This document shows positions 1 to 6,500 of a stretch of DNA of 9,211 bases, one piece after another. The notes below the pieces were generated by a model that was given only the letters and a program-made list of their open reading frames with translations, was not told where the DNA came from and searched no databases. A program made the translations under genes and the position numbers. Source of the stretch: a bacterium (GTDB taxonomy: Bacteria; Actinomycetota; Actinomycetes; Actinomycetales; Actinomycetaceae); assembly GCA_030544165.1 (NCBI GenBank), contig JAUNRP010000012.1, positions 1 through 9,211 of the forward strand. The letters run 5' to 3'. The first letter of the stretch is position 1. Each line of letters begins with the position of its first letter.

Positions 1-23
1 GGAACAGGAGTCGAACCCGTTTT
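1..23 (-). other. tRNA T-arm-like fragment at window edge
   Basis: Read on the minus strand, bases 20 to 1 give ACGGG-TTCGACT-CCTGT-TCC. This is a five-pair T stem (one G-T wobble) closing a seven-base TTCGACT loop, followed by what could be the start of an acceptor strand leaving the window. The 25-30 bases before it on that strand do not fold into an anticodon arm, so this is not a tRNA body. It could be the duplicated 3' tRNA end left by an integrative element (an att remnant), part of another RNA whose end is outside the window, or chance. The rest of 24-103 shows nothing beyond short GC-rich dyads. Confidence 0.25.
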
Positions 24-103
24 GAGTGCTGCTCGTGGGGGTTCTGCTCAGGTGCCGGACCGCCGCTGAGTGTCGGCGACGCCGGGCCGCTCCCCGCCCC
101 GAC

Positions 104-589
104 TCACACCCCACCCGGGTAGCCGTGCTGCCGCCAGGCCTCGTAGACCGCGATCGCCGCCGAGTTGGAGAGGTTGAGCGAGCGGCGCCCCGGGATCATC
201 GGAATCCGAAGCCGCGCGGTGACCCGCGGGTGCGCCATGACCTCCTCCGGGAGGCCGTCCGGCTCGGGGCCGAACAGGAGCGCATCGCCCTGCACGTACT
301 CAATCTCCGCGAAGCTCGCAGAAGCGCTCCCCGTGAACGCGAACACCCGGCCCGGGAGCGCCGCGAACGCGGCCTCGATGTCCGGGTGGACGGTGACCCG
401 GGCCAGGTCGTGGTAGTCGAGGCCTGCGCGGCGGAGCTGGGCGTCCGAGAGGTCGAATCCCAAGGGCTCCACCAGGTGCAGCGCCGCCCCCGTGCATGCC
501 ACCATCCGGATGGCGTTCCCGGTGTTGGGCGGAATCTTGGGGGAGTAGAAGACCACGTGGAACGTGGGGGAACTCTCCACGCCGCTCAA
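104..589 (-). CDS. trmL: tRNA (cytidine/uridine(34)-2'-O)-methyltransferase TrmL, SPOUT family
   Basis: A 161-residue protein, the usual length for TrmL. This small trefoil-knot SPOUT enzyme uses S-adenosylmethionine to 2'-O-methylate the wobble nucleotide of certain leucine tRNAs in the cytoplasm. The three family motifs are intact: motif 1 PPNTGNAIR at residues 20-28, motif 2 LLFGPEPDGLP at 104-114, and motif 3 RSLNLSNSAAIAVYEAW at 136-152, which forms the knot and cofactor pocket. The start chosen is TTG at 587-589; an in-frame GTG three codons later is an alternative. Neither has a clear Shine-Dalgarno sequence. Only three bases separate the TTG from the stop codon of the upstream PEBP gene, so translation is probably coupled to that gene. 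Family is certain; the exact start is not. Confidence 0.93.
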   Translation of the reverse strand: MSGVESSPTFHVVFYSPKIPPNTGNAIRMVACTGAALHLVEPLGFDLSDAQLRRAGLDYHDLARVTVHPDIEAAFAALPGRVFAFTGSASASFAEIEYVQGDALLFGPEPDGLPEEVMAHPRVTARLRIPMIPGRRSLNLSNSAAIAVYEAWRQHGYPGGV

Positions 590-592
590 GCG

Positions 593-1120
593 TCAGTGCT
601 GGAACGTGACCGTCAGGGTTGCCCGCGCGATGGTGTGGAAGAGCGCGGTGAACGCGACCTTGGTGGGAGTGGCGTCCTCGTCCAGGTCGAGGCTCTCGGT
701 GTCCAGCGCGTGCACGGCGAAGATGTAGCGGTGCGGAGCGTCTCCCTTGGGGGGAGCGGCCCCCATGTACTCGGACCCGCCGCCGTCGTTGCGCACGTGG
801 AAGGCGGCGCCGTCGAGTTCGAGATCGGAGGCGCCGGCGCCCTGGGGGAGCTCGGTCTGCTCGGCGGGGAGGTCCACGATGGTCCAGTGCCAGAACCCGG
901 CGGGCGTGGGCGCGTCCGGATCGAAGCAGTTCACCATGAAGCTCTTGGTCTCCGGCGGGAAGCCCGACCACGCGAGGTGCGGGGAGCTGTTCTCATCCCC
1001 GGCGGTGTGCGCGAGCGGCATGGGCTCGCCGTCCGTCAGGTCATCCGAGCGGAGCTCGAACGTGGGGAATTGGGGAAGAATCTCGTAGGGGTTCGGTGCG
1101 GTGGGCCGGGTCAGATCCAT
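593..1120 (-). CDS. YbhB/YbcL family PEBP (Raf kinase inhibitor-like) protein
   Basis: A 175-residue phosphatidylethanolamine-binding-protein-family member, typical length for the bacterial YbhB/YbcL group. The ligand-pocket motif DPDAPTPAGFWHW lies at residues 68-80, followed by IVDLP. The second signature, GAAPPKGDAPHRYIFAVHAL, lies at 120-139. No signal peptide is visible, so it is probably cytoplasmic. The biochemical role of bacterial members is poorly defined, and no ligand can be deduced here. The open frame extends to 1216, but the ATG at 1118-1120 is preferred because a GGAGG ribosome-binding site sits five bases before it and family homology begins soon after. A TAGGGT at 1155-1150 on the minus strand could be its -10, with no convincing -35. 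It appears to be first in a two-gene unit with trmL. Confidence 0.9.
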   Translation of the reverse strand: MDLTRPTAPNPYEILPQFPTFELRSDDLTDGEPMPLAHTAGDENSSPHLAWSGFPPETKSFMVNCFDPDAPTPAGFWHWTIVDLPAEQTELPQGAGASDLELDGAAFHVRNDGGGSEYMGAAPPKGDAPHRYIFAVHALDTESLDLDEDATPTKVAFTALFHTIARATLTVTFQH

Positions 1121-1125
1121 GGGAA

Positions 1126-1130
1126 CCTCC
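1126..1130 (-). promoter_or_regulatory. Ribosome-binding site fixing the PEBP gene start
   Basis: GGAGG on the minus strand (CCTCC as given), with a five-base spacer to the ATG at 1120-1118. It supports that ATG over the longer in-frame extension to 1216. Confidence 0.75.
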
Positions 1131-1192
1131 GTCTCGTCGGTGCCCTTCCACCCTAACCGAGTGTGATGGCGGCCACCCGGAGGTGGGGGGGA

Positions 1193-1230
1193 GTTTCGCG
1201 GGTGGGCCACCTGCACCGCCCCCGCGAAAC
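1193..1230. repeat. Perfect 10-bp inverted repeat with 18-bp spacer in the divergent promoter region
   Basis: GTTTCGCGGG at 1193-1202 is exactly reverse-complementary to CCCGCGAAAC at 1221-1230. Between the arms lies a smaller dyad, GGTGG-G-CCACC (1201-1211). The element is about 40 bp upstream of the imuA' promoter elements and about 40-70 bp upstream of the possible -10 of the divergent PEBP gene. No gene reads into it that would need a terminator on the plus strand, so an operator-type or cruciform role is more likely. The binding protein is unknown. Confidence 0.55.
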
Positions 1231-1231
1231 C

Positions 1232-1268
1232 GGCGTGTCGCAGCCCGACGCGCCGTGAGCCCTTTTAT
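1232..1268 (+). terminator. Possible hairpin followed by a short T tract
   Basis: GGCGTGTCG (1232-1240) and CGACGCGCC (1246-1254) form a nine-pair stem with one G-T pair and a five-base loop (1241-1245). After eight bases comes TTTTAT (1263-1268). It resembles a weak intrinsic terminator pointing toward imuA', which might shield the damage-inducible operon from stray upstream transcription. The gap between stem and T tract is too long for a textbook terminator, and the T-rich hexamer could instead act as a promoter element. Confidence 0.25.
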
Positions 1269-1291
1269 CTGTCAGTGGTCCGTTCTACACT
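1269..1291 (+). promoter_or_regulatory. PafBC-type (RecA-independent, RecA-NDp) DNA-damage promoter
   Basis: CTGTCAGTG (1269-1277), exactly eight bases, then TACACT (1286-1291). The published mycobacterial RecA-independent damage promoter, recognised by PafBC, is TTGTCRGTG-N8-TANNNT. This site differs only at the first base. The expected transcription start, about seven bases after the -10, falls at or beside A1299, the A of the imuA' ATG, so the mRNA is probably leaderless. The -10 shares its last base with the LexA box. Confidence 0.8.
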
Positions 1292-1306
1292 CGAACGCAT
1301 GTTCGA
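1291..1306. promoter_or_regulatory. LexA operator (SOS box)
   Basis: TCGAACGCATGTTCGA is a perfect palindrome of the half-site TCGAAC with a four-base centre, matching the actinobacterial/Gram-positive SOS box CGAAC-N4-GTTCG. It overlaps the last base of the -10 (1291), spans the predicted transcription start and contains the ATG start codon of imuA' (1299-1301). Bound LexA would therefore block promoter access directly. Its position upstream of translesion-synthesis genes agrees with known SOS control of this cassette. Confidence 0.93.
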
Positions 1307-2003
1307 CCATGTTGTTGGCGCGGCCGCCCCGGAAACCACCGGCCGCATCTCCGCCGCCCGCGCGGCGCTCGCCAAGGCGGAGTTGGCCGCTGGCCTGCGC
1401 ACCCGGCTCACGGGTCCGGGGCTCGGTGGCGCCACGGAGGGGATCGCGCTCCCGGCGGGCCTGGACGCCCTGTTCCCGGGCGGGCTCGTGCCCGGGAGCG
1501 TGGTCTCGGTCCGGGGCTCCGCCTCACTGCTCCACACCCTCGTGGCGGCGTCCATGGGAGAGGCGGGCTGGGCGGCGGTCATCGGTGGAAAGGACATCGG
1601 GTGGGTGGCGGCCGCGGAGGCGGGGGTGGACCTCGCGCGCGTGGTCAGCATCCCGCAGCCCGGGCCGGCGGCGGCAGACGTGGTGGCGGCGTGCGTGGAC
1701 GGCTTCGCCACCGTCCTGCTCGGCGCCGTGGACCTGGGGGCGGGTGCCACCCGCAGCCTCGCCGGCCGCGTCCGCTCGAACGGCGCCGTCCTCCTCACCA
1801 CGCGCCCCTGGCACGGCGCCCCCGTGCTGCGCGCCCGCGTACGCGGCGCAGAGATCGGCCCGGACGGCCTCACCGAGCGCACCATCACCGTCCAGCGCGA
1901 AGGCTCACCCGCCACCGTGGTGGTGCGCATGTCATCCGTTGCCCGCGCCGCCCATCTCCCGACGGCGGAGCCCACCTTCCGTCACCTCCGGGCGGTCTCC
2001 TGA
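1299..2003 (+). CDS. imuA': ImuA' mutasome accessory protein (RecA-fold, degenerate P-loop)
   Basis: A 234-residue protein recognised by its fold pattern and by its place as first gene before imuB and dnaE2. ImuA' proteins are RecA/SulA-like accessory factors of the damage-inducible mutasome and bind ImuB. The core begins near residue 50 (GLDALFPGGLVPGSVVSVRG). Where RecA has its Walker A loop, this protein has GSASLLHT (73-80), lacking the GKT/GKS lysine, so ATP binding is doubtful. A Walker B-like strand, VLLGAVDL, lies near 141-148. The frame is open upstream to a GTG at 1275, but that GTG lies inside the PafBC motif and upstream of the predicted transcription start. The ATG at 1299 inside the LexA box is therefore chosen, with no leader. 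The stop overlaps the imuB start as TGATG, implying translational coupling. Confidence 0.85.
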   Translation: MFDHVVGAAAPETTGRISAARAALAKAELAAGLRTRLTGPGLGGATEGIALPAGLDALFPGGLVPGSVVSVRGSASLLHTLVAASMGEAGWAAVIGGKDIGWVAAAEAGVDLARVVSIPQPGPAAADVVAACVDGFATVLLGAVDLGAGATRSLAGRVRSNGAVLLTTRPWHGAPVLRARVRGAEIGPDGLTERTITVQREGSPATVVVRMSSVARAAHLPTAEPTFRHLRAVS

Positions 2004-3559
2004 TGGCCGGGGTCCGTCACGCGGTTCTCTGGGTTCCGGACTGGCCGATCGTGGCCGCCGGGATGGAGGGGAGTTGCGATCCCGCCACGCCGTGCGCGGT
2101 GCACGATGGCCGGGGGCTGCTCGTTGCCTCGTCCTCGGCGCGGGCGGCGGGGGTCCGCACCGGGATGCGGCGGCGGCAGGCGCAGCGGGCGTGCCCGGAG
2201 ATCGCCCTGCTCGCGGCGGATGAGGAGCGCGATGCCCGCGCCTTCGAGGCGGTGGTGCAGGCGGTGGAGGGGGTGGTGGCCTTCCCCGTGGTCCTGCGGC
2301 CCGGCCTGCTCCTGGTGGACTCCGCCGGGCCGGTGCGCCACCATGGCAGCGAGGAGGTGCTCGCTGCGGGGCTGGTGGGGGCGGTGGCGGCGGAGAGCGG
2401 ATCCGAGTCCTACGTGGGGATCGCGGATGGGCTGCTGGGGGCGGTCATGGCGGCCAGGGGTGGCGTGATCGTGCCGGAGGGTGGCTCACCGGACTACCTC
2501 GCCCCCCATTCCGTGGACACCCTCCGGCATGCGGCGTACACCAAGGCTGCCCGCGCGGAGGTCCAGGGCCTCGTGGAGGTGCTGGTGCAGCTCGGTCTCA
2601 CCCGCCTCGGCCACCTCGCCGCACTGCCGCTGCCGGACGTGGCAGGGCGGTTCGGCGCCCTCGGGATCCGCGCGCACGCCCTCGCCCGCGGCGAGGCCGT
2701 CCCCACGGCGCCCGGCGCCCGCCCGGTGGGGGCTGTGGTGGTCTCCCGTGAGCTGGACCCACCCCTCGAGCGCTCCGACGCCGCCGCCTTCGCCGCGCGC
2801 ACCCTCGCGGAGGAGCTCGCCACCCGCCTGCGGGGGCGTGCCTGCGGGAAGCTCCGCGTCACGGCGCGCACCACGGACGGCACCGAGCTCTCCCGGCTGT
2901 GGACCATCGAGGGTCCTCTGTCCGCCTCCGAGGCCACGGACCGGGTGCGCTGGCAGCTCGATGGCTGGCTGTCCGGGAGGAGCGGCCGGCCACCCTCCGC
3001 CCCCCTCCACGGCCTCGAACTGGTGGCGGAGGAGGTGCGGGGTGCGGGATCCGCATCGGACCCGCTGTGGGGGCGCGCCGGCGCCGGGGAACTGGCGGCC
3101 AGGCGGGCGATGGTGCGCCTTCAGGGAATGCTCGGGGTGGACGGCGTGGCACGGCCCGTGCTGGAAGGCGGCCGCGACCCACGCACGCGGGTACGGATGG
3201 TGACGAGCGGGGATGAGGAGACCCCCCGCCGTCGGACGGACGCACCCTGGCCCGGGCGGCTCCCCTCACCCTCGCCCTCCACCGTCTACGACGAGCCCAG
3301 GGCGGCGGAACTGACGGACGAGGCGGGGCGCGCCGTCGTGGTGGATGCGCGCGGCGGGATCTCGGCGTCCCCCGCGTGGGTGGCGGCGGGAGAATCCCGG
3401 CGGGCGGTGGTGGCATGGGCGGGACCGTGGCCTATCAGCGAGAGGTGGTGGGACGCGCCGCGCAGGGCGGCATGGCTGCAGGTGACGGCGGAGGAGGGGC
3501 CGAGCCTGCTGCTCTCCTGCGCGGGCGGCACATGGCAGGTGGAGGGGGCGTATGACTGA
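2003..3559 (+). CDS. imuB: ImuB, inactive Y-family polymerase-like mutasome scaffold
   Basis: A 518-residue protein of usual ImuB length. ImuB is a Y-family polymerase homologue that does not itself catalyse; it links DnaE2 to the sliding clamp and binds ImuA'. The N-terminus VLWVPDWPIVAAGMEG keeps one aspartate (D13) of the usual DxDxFF region but not the partner. The region GLLLVDSAGPVRHHG (101-115) lacks the paired Asp-Glu of active Y-family enzymes. A helix-hairpin-helix segment lies at about 194-221, a little-finger-like domain at about 240-345, and the characteristic C-terminus with WAGPWPISERWWD and GGTWQVEGAYD closes the protein. At 352-357, where mycobacterial ImuB has the clamp-binding QLPLWG, this protein has SDPLWG. 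The start is ATG in TGATG with no strong ribosome site, so coupling to imuA' is likely. It overlaps dnaE2 by eight bases. Confidence 0.92.
   Translation: MAGVRHAVLWVPDWPIVAAGMEGSCDPATPCAVHDGRGLLVASSSARAAGVRTGMRRRQAQRACPEIALLAADEERDARAFEAVVQAVEGVVAFPVVLRPGLLLVDSAGPVRHHGSEEVLAAGLVGAVAAESGSESYVGIADGLLGAVMAARGGVIVPEGGSPDYLAPHSVDTLRHAAYTKAARAEVQGLVEVLVQLGLTRLGHLAALPLPDVAGRFGALGIRAHALARGEAVPTAPGARPVGAVVVSRELDPPLERSDAAAFAARTLAEELATRLRGRACGKLRVTARTTDGTELSRLWTIEGPLSASEATDRVRWQLDGWLSGRSGRPPSAPLHGLELVAEEVRGAGSASDPLWGRAGAGELAARRAMVRLQGMLGVDGVARPVLEGGRDPRTRVRMVTSGDEETPRRRTDAPWPGRLPSPSPSTVYDEPRAAELTDEAGRAVVVDARGGISASPAWVAAGESRRAVVAWAGPWPISERWWDAPRRAAWLQVTAEEGPSLLLSCAGGTWQVEGAYD
3541..3545 (+). promoter_or_regulatory. 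Ribosome-binding site of dnaE2 inside imuB
   Basis: GGAGG six bases before the dnaE2 ATG (3552), within the last codons of imuB. It supports that start and shows dnaE2 can initiate on its own as well as by coupling. Confidence 0.7.
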
Positions 3560-6500
3560 GTACGCGGAACTCCACGCCCACTCGGCGTTCTCGTTCCTGG
3601 ACGGCGCCTCCGCGCCGGAGCAGCTCGTGGTGGAGGCGGCGCGCCTGGGGCTCACCGGGATCGGGCTCACGGACCACAACGGGCTCTACGGGGTGGTGCG
3701 GCTCGCGGAGGCGGCGCGGAAGGTGGGGTTGCCCACCGTGATCGGGGCGGAGCTCAGCCTCGGCGGGGTTGCCCGCACGGGAGGCAGGGCGGCCAGCGAG
3801 GAGGCGGCCATGGACCCGCCCGGCCCGCACCTCGTGGTGCTCGCGCGCGGGCCGGAGGGCTACCACCGGCTCTCGCGCGCCATCTCGCTCGCGCACCTGC
3901 GGACGGGGAAGAAGGACGTGGCCGCCTTCCGGCTGGAGGAGCTCGCGGAGCTCGGGCGCGGCGAGTGGGTGGTGCTCAGCGGGTGCCGGAAGGGGGCGGT
4001 GCGGCAGGCGCTGGCTGGCGACGGGCTGGCCGCCGCCCGCCGCGAACTCGCCAGGCTCGTGGACCTGTTCGGCCAGGACGGGGTGGCGGTGGAACTCACC
4101 TCCCACCTGGGCGCCGGGGACGCCGCGGTGCACGATGCCCTCGCGGAGCTGGCGCGCGAGATGCGCCTGCCCCTGGTGGCCACCGGAGGGGTGCACTGCG
4201 CCACGCCTGCAGACCAGCCGCTCGCGGATGCGCTCGCCGCCACCCGAGCACGGGCGTCGGTGGAGGAGATCGACGGCTGGCTGCCCGCCCACCCCGCCCA
4301 CCTGCGCTCCGCCGCCCAGTTGCTGCGCCTCCACCACCGCCACCCCGAGGCCGTGGGGAACGCGGCGGCCCTCGCGGCGGACCTGAGCTTCGATCTGCAA
4401 CTGATCGCCCCGGACCTGCCGCCCTTCCCGGTGCCGGACGGCCACACGGAGGCGAGCTGGCTGCGCGAACTCACCGAGCGCGGCGCCACCGCCCGCTACG
4501 GCCCGCGCGGGGCGGAGCGGACCCCGGGCGCGTGGGCAACGATCGACAAGGAACTCGCGATCATCACCGAGCTCGGCTTCCCCGGCTACTTCCTGATCGT
4601 CCACGAGATCACGGAGTTCTGCCGCGCCCGCGGGATCCTCGCCCAGGGGCGGGGGAGCGCCGCCAACTCGGCGGTGTGCTTCGCGCTCGGGATCACGGCG
4701 GTGGACGCCGTGCGCCACAAGATGCTGTTCGAACGGTTCCTCTCACCCGGGCGCTCGGGCCCGCCGGACATCGATGTGGACATCGAGTCGGGGCGCCGCG
4801 AGGAGGTGATCCAGTTCGTCTACGAGCGCTACACCCGCGAGCACGCCGCCCAGGTGGCGAACGTGATCCAGTACCGCCCGCGCTCCGCAGTGCGGGATGC
4901 CGCCCGCGCGCTCGGCTACGGGGTGGGGCAGGCGGATGCGTGGTCCAAGCAGATCGAACGTTGGGGCGTGATCCCGGATGACGTGGGCCTCCCCGATCAG
5001 GTGCACCAGATCGCCACCCGCATGCTGCGGCTGCCCCGCCACCTCGGCATCCACTCCGGCGGCATGGTGCTGTGCGACCGCCCCGTGATCGACGTGTGCC
5101 CCGTGGAGTGGGCCACCATGCCCGGCCGCACCGTGCTCCAGTGGGACAAGGACGACTGCGCGGACGCGGGCCTCGTGAAGTTCGACCTCCTCGGGCTCGG
5201 GATGCTCACCGCGCTCCGCCTCGCCTTCACGGAACTCACCTCCCGCGGAATCCTCCACGAGGGCCGCCCCATCGATCTCCACGAGATCCCCCAGGACGAT
5301 CCACTCGTCTACGATCTGCTCTGCGCCGCAGACACGGTGGGCGTGTTCCAGGTGGAGTCGCGCGCCCAGATGGCCACCCTCCCGCGCCTACGGCCGCGCA
5401 CGTTCTACGACATCGTGGTGGAGGTGGCCCTCATCCGCCCCGGCCCCATCCAGGGCGGCTCGGTCAACCCGTACATCCGCCGCCGCCTCGGCCGCGAGGC
5501 CGTCACTTACCTGCACGAATCGCTCAAGCCCGCCCTCGGCAAGACCCTGGGGGTGCCGCTCTTCCAAGAGCAGCTCATGCAGATCGCCATCGACGTGGCC
5601 GGCTTCAGCCCCGCCGAGGCGGACCAGCTCCGCAAGGCCATGGGCTCCAAGCGGTCCCTGGAACGCATGGAGGCCCTCAAGGGGCGCCTCATGGAGGGCA
5701 TGGCGGAGCGCGGCATCGATTCCGAGACCGGGGAGGCCATCTACGCCAAGCTGCAGGCGTTCTCCGACTTCGGCTTCCCCGAATCCCACTCGTTCTCCTT
5801 CGCCTACCTCGTCTACGCGAGCGCCTGGCTGAAGGTCCACCACCCCGAGGCCTTCTACGCCGCCCTCCTCGCCTCTCAACCCATGGGCTTCTACTCCCCA
5901 CAGACCCTCATCGCCGATGCCATGCGCCACGGGATCCGCGTAACCCCCGCCGAGATCAACCGCTCGCAGGCCCAGCCGCACGTGGAGGACCGCCCCCTCG
6001 GCGGCTGGCCGGAGGATTCCCCCGACGGCGGGACCCGGCCTGGCAGCACCGGCTCACCCGTCCCGGGGGTGATTCCCGACGGCGGGTCCCAGGTTGGCAC
6101 CGAGGTGGTCCCCTCGCTCCGGGCCCTGGTCCGCCCGCACGCGGGGCTCGCCGTGCGCCTCGGGCTCGCCCAGGTCCGGGGGATCGGGGAGGAGACCGCC
6201 GAGCGGATCGTGGCGGAGCGGGAGGCGGGGGGAGAGTTCACCTCGGTGGCGGACCTTGCGATGCGCGTGGCGCTCGATCGCCACCAACTCGAGTCCCTCG
6301 CCACCGCGAACGCGCTGCGGGCCTGGGGCACGCGCCGGGAGAACCTGTGGCGCGCCGGAGCGCTCGATCAGGAGCACGGCACCATCCACCGCGTGGGGGA
6401 CGTGGTGTGGATCCAGCCGCCGCTCCCGGGCACGGCGGTGGGGGCCGAGCCGCCGCCGCTGCCGGCGATGGCGCGGGAGGAGGAGGCGGTGGCGGACGTC

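Noticed and set aside
26..1156. Long plus-strand open frame opposite trmL and the PEBP gene
   Set aside because: It is the antisense shadow of two well-recognised minus-strand genes; its product is Arg/Gly/Val-rich low-complexity sequence without a family match.
1958..1968. Third copy of the dnaE2 repeat (CCCGACGGCGG) at the 3' end of imuA'
   Set aside because: Only 11 bases plus a nearby CCCA match; this is short enough to arise by chance in such GC-rich coding sequence.
2588..2599. QLGL in ImuB (196-199) as an alternative clamp-binding motif
   Set aside because: It lies inside the helix-hairpin-helix segment, where its side chains are probably buried or DNA-facing, and it lacks the following aromatic residue.
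3435..4718. Long minus-strand open frame opposite dnaE2
   Set aside because: High GC makes antisense frames stay open. The plus strand here encodes the PHP domain and start of the polymerase core, and the antisense product has no recognisable domain.
4728..4735. GTTCGAAC in dnaE2 as a second LexA site
   Set aside because: The half-sites are fused without the four-base spacer needed by the SOS box, and the site is inside coding sequence.
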